A DNA stretch of 64,000 bases from Arcuatula senhousia (lineage: Eukaryota; Mollusca; Bivalvia; Mytilida; Mytilidae): assembly GCA_963971305.1 (NCBI GenBank), contig OZ020311.1, positions 3,472,001 through 3,536,000 of the forward strand, given 5' to 3'. The translations under genes were made by a program, and so were the position numbers. Under the pieces are notes generated by a model. The model worked only from the letters and a program-made list of their open reading frames with translations, did not search any database and was not told where the DNA came from. Of this stretch, positions 1-9,882 are shown piece after piece. How positions within the stretch are numbered: the stretch's first letter is position 1; every line of letters starts with the position of its first letter.

Positions 1-1
1 C

Positions 2-385
2 ACAACGGATTCTAGGAAGTCTGCTTCATATTTAGATCTACATCTCGAAATTGACTCTCAAGGAAGACTTTCAACAAGGCTCTATGACAAACGTGATGAC
101 TTCAACTTTCCAATCGTCAACTTCCCCTTCTTGTGTAGCAATATTCCGTCAGCTCCAGCTTATGGAGTTTACGTATCTCAATTGATTCGTTACTCCAGAG
201 CGTGCGGGACTTACATCGATTTCCTTAGCAGAGCGACACGTCTGACGCAAAAATTGCTCACACAGGGTTATGTTGCTCCTCGGTTGCTGTCTTCACTCAA
301 GAAATTTTACGGAAGACATCATGCACTTATAGACAAATATGGGATTTCGATCTCTCAGATGAGTGCAGATGTTGGTTTGTCATAG
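2..385 (+). CDS. Reverse-transcriptase element ORF, C-terminal part, open at window edge
   Basis: The frame is open from the window start to a TAG at 383-385. It encodes the conserved end of a reverse-transcriptase-type retroelement protein; [51 protein letters not shown] and a final QMSADVGLS can be read. I recognise this C-terminal block from retroelement ORFs that are common in molluscs. The assignment to an RT is strengthened by the related copy at 16797-17660, which continues upstream into a YxDD-like catalytic box. The element clade (Penelope-like, DIRS-like or other) cannot be decided from this piece. The visible part contains no stop or frameshift, so this copy may be young or intact outside the window. 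An internal ATG (131) is not the real start. Confidence 0.7.
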   Translation, partial: TTDSRKSASYLDLHLEIDSQGRLSTRLYDKRDDFNFPIVNFPFLCSNIPSAPAYGVYVSQLIRYSRACGTYIDFLSRATRLTQKLLTQGYVAPRLLSSLKKFYGRHHALIDKYGISISQMSADVGLS

Positions 386-664
386 GATGTTGTTTTGTCT
401 TCCTTTACTGGATTTGACACGCTGAATGGACTATTGGCAACGCGACGGGTGTGCTATAGCAAGCAGGAACTGCTTACTCTTCCGGAGCACCTGAGTTCAC
501 TCTTGTTTCGACTGGAGTTCGCGTTGTTGATTGATATTCAGTTGTTTTGTGTTTCCATGTTTTGCGTGTTGTCTGTTTTTGTCCCGTTCTTGTTTGTGTT
601 TGCTGGTTTGGTCTCTGCCCTTTCGGACTTTTGACATTCGGATGCCCCATTGGTACCTCTGCTT
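386..664 (+). repeat. 3' untranslated tail of the RT element
   Basis: This sequence follows the RT stop codon. It recurs after the RT remnants at 16797-17030 (minus) and 56250-56526 (plus), with fragments at 18472-18512, 27060-27120, 27660-27720 and 28210-28260. Landmarks are TGCTATAGCAAGCAGGAAC, TCTTCCGGAGCAC and CGGACTTTTGACATTCG. The small ORFs in it (395-634 plus, 474-707 minus) are chance frames inside this repeat. Confidence 0.65.
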
Positions 665-836
665 CTTTGACCTTGCTTTTTAAGTTAAGTGACTTTGACT
701 TTGACAATTTTCATTGCATATAATAGCAATGTTAAAGTTTTATCATGGAAGTAAAATTGAGAAAATGAGCAAGAAATTTTTGTTTCCGTTGATGCCGACA
801 GGCGAGACATACTGATAATTCTTGTTGTGTATATTC

Positions 837-915
837 CAGACCGTACGCGAACGGTCCGATCGTAGGAGTAAATTCGTACGGTCTAAAAAGTGCTGGACCA
901 TACAAGTATTTATAC
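837..915. repeat. CGTACGGTC-type palindromic motif cluster, copy 1
   Basis: Degenerate repeats of a roughly 9-base motif occur in both orientations (CCGTACGCGAACGGTCC, CGTACGGTCT, CATACAAGTATT). The same motif set recurs 750 bases downstream at 1646-1739. Confidence 0.55.
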
Positions 916-1645
916 CGTATAGGTATTTCTAAGAATTGGCTTTATTGGTAAATAGTAATTGTAAATGCATGATATTTTAATTCAAACCTTAAATATGTAA
1001 TGAATAATTTATTACATCACAACTGTATAATAAAGTTTTCAACATAAAACGTTCACCACCACCACCCTTAACTAATTACAAAATAATTTGCTCGATAAAT
1101 AAGTTAATTGTCCTGTACCAGATTGTTACACGACAAAAAAAAGCAGAAAAAAAACAAACAATAAGAAATAACCAGAACAAAACAAAACCAAAAATAAGAA
1201 ATTTGAAAACAAAAAAGGCCATACAAGTTAATTAATTGGTTCTCGTGCTAAAAGTTGCCCGAAAGTTATTTGTTTTTATAATAAACTATAACATGCAGAC
1301 GGACGGACACACAGAGATTTTCTTGCTGAATCAGATTCCCTCGTCTGTAAATATCGTATTATTCTCTCCTTAAGCTGCTTCTCAATGGAAAAGGATTTTC
1401 TAACATAGTCCCTAAAATAATCTTTGAACTGTTTTACCCTCATTTCTATCATTTAAGTTTACGTAAGTGATTTGTATAAAAAAAACTTACTTGTTAGATC
1501 TTACAAGAAACAGTTAAATTCTATTTAACAGTATAATGAAATGTGTTAATTCTGTCCAAAATAGTTTGGTGGCTTCTAAAATTAATTAATTTTTCATGAC
1601 TATTTTATTCAATTCAATATTGATCAATGAAATGAAAGTCAGACA

Positions 1646-1739
1646 ATACGCGTATGGTCCGACCGTACGGGTATTTAAAAAAAAATACTCATACGGTCTG
1701 GACCGTACGCGTACGGTCCAAATACTCGTATGGTCTGGA
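1646..1739. repeat. CGTACGGTC-type palindromic motif cluster, copy 2
   Basis: About eight alternating-orientation copies of CGTACGGTC / GTATGGTCC-like words. They include a perfect 22-base palindrome at 1699-1720 (half-site TGGACCGTACG). Confidence 0.6.
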
Positions 1740-2096
1740 ACATGTATAAAACAGCTAAAGAGTTCCAGAACCAATAGCATTGTTTATCCGCACTTGCCTT
1801 CTTGTTTTTTTTTTATTTAATATTTTGACCAACAAGGGTTGAAAACACATTTTGGCAGCAGAGGTAAAGAAGTGTTAAGCAAAATTACTGAGCTAGTATT
1901 TGTATTGTCATAATCCATAGATATGGCAAAGAAGGTGATAATCGCTGAAGGATCATTTTGAGGCAGTGAAAAGTTTTTAAAATGTTTTTCAAAAGTATAT
2001 TACCATTCCCTTAATGTTTCTCTGACGTAAAATTTGGCTCAACATCACTTCACCACTATGAGAATATTCTTGGATAGTGAGCTGTACCTCATAGTT

Positions 2097-2390
2097 TCAT
2101 GTAAATGCTTCATCCTCAATTTCATCAAAGGGTAGCTTACTTAGGTTATACATTCTCATCTTTCTGTAGACAGTACTTTCGGAAACACAGAGCATCTTAC
2201 TAATTTCTACTATGGAGAAGTCGCTTTCAGGCGTAGCAAAATTTATTGTCTGGAACTTTGTTGTCATTTGTATTTCAAGTAGATTTTGAATAATGTTCTT
2301 AGGAATATCAAATTCATTGCCACTTATTCTGTTAGGTTGTATGCTTCCATGTTGCAGACATTGCATTCTTAATTCTATCATATTAATCAA
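2097..2390 (-). CDS. Helix-turn-helix fragment of a transposase/integrase-like gene
   Basis: A 97-residue minus-strand ORF. Its C-terminal half contains FSIVEISKMLCVSESTVYRK followed by MRMYNLSKL: two short helices with a turn (EISKMLCVS / ESTVYRKM), the usual shape of a DNA-binding helix-turn-helix. In family knowledge, similar 'hydrophobic-I..ML.VS.-TVYR+M..Y.LS' segments stand at the N-terminus of integrase-core proteins of animal DNA transposons. No catalytic DDE region follows, so this is a fragment or only the DNA-binding exon. An upstream 45-base piece of it recurs at 52300-52346. Host-gene origin cannot be excluded. Confidence 0.5.
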   Translation of the reverse strand: MINMIELRMQCLQHGSIQPNRISGNEFDIPKNIIQNLLEIQMTTKFQTINFATPESDFSIVEISKMLCVSESTVYRKMRMYNLSKLPFDEIEDEAFT

Positions 2391-2487
2391 TTGCCAATAC
2401 TAAAATCTCTCAAGCATTTTTAATTCATCCTGATGACGTAGATGCTCATACTACCCTTTTGTGCATCACTATAGTTGTAAATATCAA
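2390..2487. repeat. Direct repeat, unit 1
   Basis: About 95 bases starting CAATTGCCAATACTAAAATC are repeated almost exactly at 3838-3938, 1.45 kb downstream, in the same orientation. The following 'AGCATAAATTTT' also recurs, suggesting two copies of one element or a segmental duplication. Confidence 0.7.
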
Positions 2488-2939
2488 TAAGTATATAGCA
2501 TAAATTTTCTCTGGACTATGAGATTAATCATTCAAGTTCGGTAGTTTTGTTATTACCTTTATATCTTATCTATTTTTTACACCCAACTTTTTCATTTGGG
2601 AGACCGACAGCTTTCCTACTAGATCAGGCGTAATGTTTTCTTTCATAAACGATTCTACAAGAGATTCCAACCCACATTCTATCGAAATTGCCACGGAGTC
2701 CATAGTTTCCATATTTGTAACTTATACTAAAATTTCACCAAGTCAAAATTGTCCGAATTTATTTTTCCAGCAAAGTTTGCTTACCTATTCATGCAAAGCA
2801 TATAAAGAAAAACGAACCGCATATAAAAAAGACTGAACAGCAAATAAAGAAGTTTTAATCTCGAATAAAGTATAAACACCAGTACCCGATATAATATTAT
2901 TGACCATATAAGACAGTTACGGCGTTCCATAGAAACCTT

Positions 2940-3060
2940 TAATAGTAAAAATGAGATGTGGAATAAGTGTATGCGACACAGCTCACATTAGCGGTAATTT
3001 AGACGAGGCCAGTAGGTGCTGCTCGCCGTTTTGCAATCGGCCCAATTAAAGGTCTTAATA
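2940..3060. repeat. Dispersed 'GAGATGTGGAATAAGTGTA' repeat
   Basis: Contains GAGATGTGGAATAAGTGTA...GCGACACA and TGCTCGCCGTTTTGCAAT. Related copies are at 36055-36215, 44215-44345 and 56573-56660. Confidence 0.55.
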
Positions 3061-3070
3061 AAATGCATAT

Positions 3071-3837
3071 CATTCAAATCCAGTCCCGAAATAGCCAAGA
3101 TAGACGCCCTTCTTAAACATAAAACTTCAAAAAGAACAGTTCAATCAAAAGCTTCGTCAAACATTCCTGGCTAACAACAAGTACATGTAAGATATGGCGG
3201 GGCTAATTATAAAAAAAAACATATCTATAATTTCTATCCGTATCCAAGGAATTAAAAACTTACAAATATCAGTGTTTTCTTGTTTGGGTTCGGAGCATTT
3301 CCAAATAACCACTTCAGGATACTCATAATCAGAGTGAGGACATAGGGGATACACATGGCCACTAGCAACAACAAATATCTGGAGCTGTTGTAAAGACCTT
3401 CCTCCTTAAAAGATTATGTTAACAAGTACAGAAAATATCAATTTTATTATTAGTAAATAACCAGTGTCAAAGAAGGGAATTAGAATAATTCACTGGTAAT
3501 AGTCTTTTGTGAAAAACTTTCCTGAAAAGGTTATCAAATCAAGTATCGGGTAATTTAAAAAGTTTGTTTTACTTTACATATGAGTAAAGTAAGTAAGTCA
3601 TTCAACCATTAATTAAAAATTAAAATTGCCAGTGACCTTATTCTACTCAGATGGTGTCTAACCATACACCTTTATTCAAAGTTTAGTCATCCTATAGCTA
3701 GAGATTAATTGCAAGTCTTTCGTTTCGAATTCGTTCACATTGCTGAATACGGTTTGATTGAAATATGCGTTTTTATATTACTGTTTGTAATGATTTTATG
3801 TCTACCAATTTCGTCCTTGCTTTTTCGAATTTACAAT
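3071..3837. other. No recognisable feature
   Basis: AT-rich; only short frames without recognisable protein character (e.g. 3157-3354 minus). Confidence 0.4.
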
Positions 3838-3938
3838 AATCAATTGCCAATACTAAAATCTCTCAAGCATTTTTAATTCATCCTGATGCCGTAGATGCTC
3901 ATACAAGCCTTTTGTGCGTCGCTGTGGTTGTAAATATA
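3838..3938. repeat. Direct repeat, unit 2
   Basis: Second copy of the 2390-2487 unit with a few substitutions (e.g. GATGACGTAG versus GATGCCGTAG). Confidence 0.7.
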
Positions 3939-4063
3939 TAAACTCAACTAAAACTAAAATAAAAAGTATGAAAAACGGAAGTAATAGCATAAATTTTAAA
4001 CTTCATGACCCTTTGTGTCCATTGAGCTTAAAAGGGTGATAAAATATCAATATAAACTAGATG

Positions 4064-5026
4064 GAGCCTTCCCCGGAAGGCATATGTCGCCTGCGTATCT
4101 ATAATTGTTCGCCAAACAGGAAGCAGTTAATTTTCGGGCATTAAATCTCCTCACACCTTATAGTACTATGCAATGAAGCTACATACCAAATATCAAGAGG
4201 CTGTGGCATGTAGTTGCCTGGAAAACTGCGACGAAAATTTGGCATCTATGTCCATTATATATAAAACATTAAGTATTCGTCAAACAGGAAGTCGTTATTT
4301 TTCGGGCATAAATTCGCTTTACACCTTATAGTGCTATGCAATGAAGCTACATACCAAATATCAAGAGGCTGTGGCATGTAGTTGCCTGGAAAACTGCGAC
4401 GAAAATTTGACATCTATGTCCATTATATATAAAACATTAAGTATTCATCAAACAGGAAGTCGTTATTTTTCGGGCATAAATTCGCTTTACACCTTATAGT
4501 ACTATGAAATGAAGCTACATACCAAATATCAAGAGGCTGTGGCATGTAGTTGCCTGGAAAACTGCGACGAAAATTTGACATCTATGTCCATTATATATAA
4601 AACATTAAGTATTCGTCAAACAGGAAGTCGCTATTTTTCAGGCATAAAATCGCTTTACACCTTACAGTACTATGCAATGAAGCTACATACCAGATATCAA
4701 GAGGCTGTGGCGTGTAGTTGCCTGGAAAACTGCGACGAAAATTTGACATTTATGTCCATTATATATAAAACATTAAGTATTCGTCAAACAGGAAGTCGTT
4801 ATTTTTCGGGCATAAAATCGCTTTACACCTTACAGTACTATGCAATGAAGCTACATACCAAATATCAAGAGGCTGTGGCATGTAGTTGCCTGGAAAACTG
4901 CGACGGAAATTTTTGTGACGCCGCAGGACGACGACGCAGGACGACGACGCAGGACGACGCAAGACGACGGATAGTGCCAAAGTAACCCCTATATGTCGCT
5001 TCTGCAACACGTTGCAGGCGACATAA
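4064..5026 (+). mobile_element. Hairpin-ended tandem-array element, family A
   Basis: The 5' end is a perfect palindromic hairpin at 4066-4081 (GCCTTCCCCGGAAGGC), followed by arm ATATGTCGCCTGCG. The body holds five monomers starting at ATG positions 4173, 4341, 4509, 4677 and 4845, an exact 168-base period. A GACGACG-rich tract lies at 4917-4972. The 3' end is a hairpin at 4992-5025 whose distal strand GCAGGCGACATA is the reverse complement of the 5' arm. The monomers contain AACAGGAAGTCG. There is no transposase gene, so I infer a non-autonomous element. Because 168 is divisible by 3, an accidental 158-residue frame stays open across three monomers; it is not a gene. Confidence 0.75.
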
Positions 5027-5032
5027 AAACCA

Positions 5033-5781
5033 ACAAGGGGTTGCACTAAGTCGTGCTAAGCATACCCCCACTCGACCATTCAGAAAACAGGAAGTAGATG
5101 ACCGACTGATCTGACAAGGGGAGGCACGGTACAACTCATCAAGCTAAAGCTGTATACCAAATTTGAAATCAATCCCTTCTGTAGAAGCCGAGAAATCTGT
5201 TACGAAAAATTGTCTATTTTTGACCCATAAAAAGTCTAAGTCGGCTTGGTAAACAGGAAGTAGATGATGGACTGACCTGGAAAGGAGAGGCACGGTGTAA
5301 CTTATCATGCTGAAGCTGTGTACCAAATTTGAAACCAATCCATCCGGTAGAAGCCGAGAAATCTGTTACGAAAAATTTCACATTTCAAATTGTTTACCCT
5401 AAAAAGTCTAAGTCGGCTCGGAAAACAGGAAGTAGATGATGGACCAACCTGGAAAGGGGAGGCACGGTATCACTCATCAGGCTGAAGCTGTGTACCAAAT
5501 TTGAAACCAATCCATCCAGTAGAAGCCGAGAAATCTGTTACGAAAAATTTCCCATTTCAATTTTTTTACCCTAAAAAAGTCTAAGTCAGCTCAGAAAACA
5601 GGAAGTAGATGATGGATGGACCTGGAAAGAGGAGGAATGGTATTGCTCATCATGCTGAAGCTGTGTACCAAATTTGAAACCAATCCATCCAGTAGAAGTA
5701 GAGAAATTGAACCGGACGGACAGACGGACGGACGGACAAGGTGATTGCAATATAGCCCCCTCTCTTACGAGTGGGGGTATA
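5033..5781 (+). mobile_element. Hairpin-ended tandem-array element, family B, copy 1
   Basis: Starts AACAAGGGGTTGCACTAAGTC with a weak GCAC..GTGC hairpin, then arm TACCCCCACTCG. Four monomers follow (AAACAGGAAGTAGA at 5085, 5251, 5423 and 5596; spacing 166-173), each with CTGACCTGGAAAGGGGAGGC and GAGAAATCTGTTACG. Then come a GGAC/AGAC microsatellite (5714-5740) and a 3' hairpin (CCCCCTCTC..GAGTGGGGG) whose distal strand is the complement of the 5' arm. It abuts family A with a gap of only about 6 bases. Confidence 0.75.
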
Positions 5782-7215
5782 AAAATACCTTTTTGTAAGC
5801 TTCCTTTGTGTAATTACTGTCCATCCCAAGTTTTGAAAAGGTTCTGTTCTGAGTATGAACAAGTAGCATCAAGCTTATCTTCTGGAAAACCAACGCGGAA
5901 ATCATGATGAGGAAAAACAAGCCATACATTATCACTTTAATGATTCTTAAAGTTCTGCGTTCGTGGACATCTTCCGATTTACCCTCTCGTGGAATGGTGG
6001 TAAAAACGTCCCAAGACCTATTAAATTGTAAACTATATATTTCACTAGAAGCCTACACCTCCAAACTAACTTCAATGGCAAGTTAATTTTTCAATTATCA
6101 AAATAGAGTATTTAAGCAAGCATAAACAAAATTTTATATCTTCTTCAGTATACAATGTATATGTTAGAGGCAATAGGTATAATTAGGCATTAAGCTTAAA
6201 TCCTAGGCAATAAGATAATACCTAGTCATTAGTGTTAATGCCTAAATAGAATTTGGCATTAAGCTTAATGCCTAGGATTTAGGTCTAATGCCTAATTTTT
6301 TTCCATGAAAATTATTCTTATTGCCTAACCAGATAATCTGATACATCATGAATAGAAAATTTGAAATTAAAGTTTCAATATTAATCAGTTTAACCTAAAA
6401 AGGGTACTTCTTTGGATGGCTAGCCCCATTTCAAACAAAATCCTTTTTTAAAAATTTGTTTATTTTATTTTGATGTTGACAAGATGATAAAATACATTGC
6501 CACTTTTACTAAAAATAGAACATAATTATTAAGGTAAATTTCTATTTGGAGTTTAAAATCTTAAGGAGACTGTAAGAATTGCCATAACTTTGGTCAAATA
6601 TTAAAAAGCCGTTATAAAATTTAGCGAAACAAAAATCTGTTTTTGGTACGTAATATGATGGACCAAATCCATAAATATTTATGTCAGCAACAAAACAACC
6701 ATAAATAATGACCTGCTGAAGGTACACAATGTTGATGCTTTCGTTGTATTGGTGGTCAGTGATGTAAAAAAATTCAAATGATTCCAAACAAATCATAATA
6801 TCAAAGAATGACTTTATGGATTTGCAGTTTTTCCATAAGATTATCTGTAGTTAACAATTTATAATGTAAGCTTTTTCTGTAGTAGGTCGGGTACATACCA
6901 GTTTATTTATATGAAGGTGTGGAAGGAGGTGTCATCAATTCTTTATTCTGAAAATTTTTTGCCCTTTATTTTCTATTCTGTAAAGGGTTTGGTGGGGGTT
7001 TAGTCAATTTTCACATTATTCTTTATTCTGTAAGGGTCATTATTCTCTATTCTTTAGTGTTTTTTGGTCATTATTCTTTATCTGTTAACTTTTTGGCCAT
7101 TATTCTCTGTTCTGGAAACCCCATCCACACCCTCTTATATTTACAATTATTACCTAATATAATAAAATTTCCTATTCTATTAACTATATCTTAATTTTGA
7201 CCATTATCACATTCT

Positions 7216-7248
7216 ACCGGGCAATAGAAAGGTGTTCTATTGCCCGGT
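7216..7248. repeat. Perfect hairpin (14-base stem)
   Basis: ACCGGGCAATAGAA and its exact complement enclose a 5-base loop. The word GGCAATAG recurs in the larger hairpin at 7535-7731 and in the element ends. Confidence 0.75.
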
Positions 7249-7534
7249 GACGTCCTATTGCCTGTTGACATTTTGACTTTAAATTTGATTGGACGATTTA
7301 TTAACATTAATATGTATTATCTATTCCGGGTCATTTACGTGAAGTCCGTGTAACTGCAAAGTCTGTTTGTGTGTGTGTTCTGGTGTAAACCGTCTGGTCT
7401 TTCTCCATAATAGGGCGTAGTTCAAATGGTCATTAAACCCAATCTTTTAGTTTTATTTTTCAAAAGTATATGGAAAAAATAACATCATTTTTTTCAACAT
7501 AATACGACTAATAATTTTATTTAAAAATATTAGG

Positions 7535-7731
7535 TAATAAAACAGTTATTGAATGTGTAGCAAGGCAATAGATCAGAACTATTTTCCCCTTGGTATCCAT
7601 ATTAGCTCAATGATCTATTGCCCTCAGCCTACGGCTTCGGGCGATAGAACATTAAGCTAATCTGGATACCTCGGGGAAAATATTCTGATCCATTGCCTGA
7701 CTACACATTAAATAACTGTATAATGTTTTAT
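7535..7731. repeat. Imperfect foldback hairpin, arms of about 90 bases
   Basis: The left arm (7535-7623) and right arm (7639-7731) are inverted copies with scattered mismatches around the loop CAGCCTACGGCTTCG. Shared words include TAGCTCAATGATCTATTGCC / GGGCGATAGAACATTAAGCTA and TGTGTAG / CTACACA. Confidence 0.7.
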
Positions 7732-7889
7732 TTAAGATGTTTAAATGTTTCAATAGTGAAGATCAATCTGTATTGGTGGTTAGGAAAATGTACACATTGT
7801 TCTTGTTTGTGGTGACTGATTTTGTCCTTGTCCTCCCCTTTCGGTGTTTTGACAATGGTTGCATGCCCAATTTATACCTTTTTGCAATG

Positions 7890-8034
7890 TTTTTTTTTTC
7901 GTCATGCCAATATGCAAAGTTTCAGTTTCATTGGTTCAGTGGTTTCAGAGGAGAAAATTTCTGAAATTGTTAACGGACGATGACGAACTTATAGTGACGG
8001 CATAAGCTCACATGGCGTTTGGCCAGGTGAGCTA
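7890..8034 (+). mobile_element. 3' end fragment of hairpin-ended element, family D
   Basis: GTTTCAGAGGAGAA, a degenerate GACGATGACG tract and the terminal hairpin AGCTCACATGGCGTTTGG / CCAGGTGAGCTAA match the ends at 21172, 24360 and 43030. The tandem monomers are absent. Confidence 0.65.
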
Positions 8035-8366
8035 AAATACAAAAATATTAGAAATAAATAATATTTGATTTTGTTTGAAATTGGGCTACCTACAAGTATC
8101 CAAAGAATTACTTTTTTCAGCTAAACTTACTAAATTAGAACCTTAATTTCAAATTTTCTTTTCAGTATGTCTCAGATTATCTGGTTAGGCAATAAGAATA
8201 ATTTTCATGGAAAAAAATCAGGCATTAGACCTAACACCTAGGCATTAAGCTTAATGCCAAATTCTATTTAGGCATTAACACTAATGACTAGGTATTATCT
8301 TATTGCCTAGGATTTAAGCTTAATGCCTAATTATACCTATTGCCTCTAACATATACAATATATCGA

Positions 8367-9349
8367 AATGAAAAGAAAATGGACAGTATATATTAACATG
8401 TTATTCTTAACATTCAAGAGACTATAACTTGTAACGAATTGAACCGACTTTAATGAAAACGATTTTTGAAATTTAAATAACACTGTTATTTCAGGTTATA
8501 ATTCGACATTTCTTCCCAAAGCATCTTTCCTTACACATTGAACCAGCTGTGCTGTACGTTAGATTTCCATATTGACAACACATCGGGAGGTATGGTCTTT
8601 AAATCTCACTTTTAAAAATAATGATGGTATCCTCTGTACCAACACCAAATCGACTTGCTGAACCTCATTCTCAAAATTGACACGGGCTTTCAACTAAATA
8701 CAAAAATTTTCAAGAGACATATTTACTTTTCAAACTTTTAATTTTCCTAACCCGGAAAGTAACAAACTTTTATTAGTACCTACTTCACTTGCATACGGGG
8801 TTTATTTTTCAAAATGTATACGATATACCAGGACTTGAATCATTTTTTTCACACTTTTTGATCCGAAAACCAAGATTATAAGAGAATACGATCTTTATTT
8901 TTTTTTTATTTCCTCCAGTATCAGCCACTGAAGTAAAAAAATAAAATACTTTTAGACGAAATGGTTAGTGATTGTTTTAATTTGCTTTGACTGTTTGTTG
9001 TGCTGATATGATTGCCTAACTATCCATATTATGTCTCACAACCATGTTGTGTTTTGTATTACCGGGCCTTAAAATTGCAATTCAAGAGGGAGGTTTGATG
9101 CTTTAACACCTAGTTTGACCCCTCATTTCTTTCGAAATATCAAAACCAATTCAGGACCCTTTCAATCTTCAATTTCTCCGGTATGTTTTGCTTGTTTTAT
9201 CTTATGACATTTGAGATTAATCTTCCCAGTTCGGTAGTTGTGTTGTTACCAATTGAAAGGGATTTGATGGGACTGCATCATTGTTACATTGATTCGTTTA
9301 GGTACTGTAATTATAGTTAAGCTCATCATTTTTTTAAAGCAAAGTCATT
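8367..9349. other. 3' flank of myosin gene 1; mostly unannotated
   Basis: No coding sequence recognised. A dispersed repeat lies at 9080-9250, listed separately. Confidence 0.4.
9080..9250 (+). repeat. Dispersed 'CATTTGAGATT..AGTTCGGTA' repeat
   Basis: Contains GGGAGGTTTGATGC, TTTCTTTCGAAAT and ACATTTGAGATTAATC..AGTTCGGTAG. Longer relatives are at 36640-36865 (plus) and 62245-62470 (minus); short pieces are near 2515-2570 and 58860-58915. Confidence 0.5.
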
Positions 9350-9355
9350 TTTATT
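9350..9355 (-). promoter_or_regulatory. Candidate poly(A) signal of myosin gene 1
   Basis: AATAAA on the minus strand, about 140 bases past the TAA of the last exon. Spacing is plausible, but the hexamer is common in AT-rich DNA. Confidence 0.35.
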
Positions 9356-9495
9356 TGTTTTAAATTCTACTGTATGGGGTAACTTTTTTGTCTGCTTGTC
9401 TTTTCGAACATTTTTGCTATTGATCATCTCTATTTGGTAATCTGATATTTTTGGCTACCAATTTGAAACAGCTGTCCTCCTTTTTTAAGTATAAC

Positions 9496-9882
9496 TTACT
9501 CTTTTTCCTTCTTGTTATCTTCCTCTTTTTTGTTCTTTGTATCTTGGGCAGGAGGATCAGGGAATCTAGAGGCTGATTTTGGTTTGGGGTCCTTCGCCTT
9601 GTTCTTTGGCATCTTTGGTTCAGAATGGTATGGGTCAAATTCGTCGTGTGTTTTAGTCAAAGCTTTGTTACTACCTTTTCTAAGATTAAGAAATACTCTA
9701 TTTGATGTTTCTTGTTTTCCTTCAATAGCAACAGTTTTTCCGTTTGGTCCTTTTGTACGTAACAAATCCATATCATCAAATCTTGACTGTCCTGTCGAGG
9801 ACGTATTAAAACTGTTTCCAAAATTGCTGGAGCTGCTGGGATGAGTACTAGCCGTTGGCTTGGAGGATACACCAGTTGTTTT
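9496..9882 (-). CDS. Myosin gene 1, exon 19 (tail and stop)
   Basis: Acceptor TTTAG at 9883-9884, frame 0, TAA at 9496-9498. It encodes 128 residues: a Ser/Thr-rich start ([19 protein letters not shown]), the middle [17 protein letters not shown], and a Lys/Glu-rich end. No known tail domain is visible; the basic, disordered composition is unusual for a cargo-binding tail. Confidence 0.8.
   Translation of the reverse strand, partial: KTTGVSSKPTASTHPSSSSNFGNSFNTSSTGQSRFDDMDLLRTKGPNGKTVAIEGKQETSNRVFLNLRKGSNKALTKTHDEFDPYHSEPKMPKNKAKDPKPKSASRFPDPPAQDTKNKKEEDNKKEKE

Larger units (their letters stand above)
665..2096. other. Non-coding AT-rich stretch
   Basis: No convincing coding sequence. It holds A-rich runs (1130-1215) and two clusters of CGTACGGTC-type palindromic motifs, listed separately. 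ORFs 1586-1780 and 1596-1820 are overlapping frames in the palindromic repeat. Confidence 0.5.
6149..8366. mobile_element. 2.2 kb element with long terminal inverted repeats
   Basis: Positions 6149-6442 and 8067-8366 are inverted copies of each other over about 295 bases, with a few indels. Both are rich in the word GGCATTAAGCTTAATGCC and the related GGCAATAAGATAATACCTAG. The interior encodes no recognisable transposase. It holds CTTTATTCTGTAA-type repeats (6945-7130), two inner hairpins and a fragment of a hairpin-ended element (family D) near 7890-8034. It is probably a foldback or MITE-like non-autonomous DNA transposon with nested insertions. Confidence 0.75.

Noticed and set aside
4509..4985. 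158-residue ORF with three internal repeats
   Set aside because: Generated by 168-base tandem monomers of a non-coding element; the frame runs into the GAC microsatellite and has no recognisable domain.
4064..5781. CRISPR-like array
   Set aside because: Repeats are whole monomers of about 168 bases without unique spacers, in a eukaryotic context.
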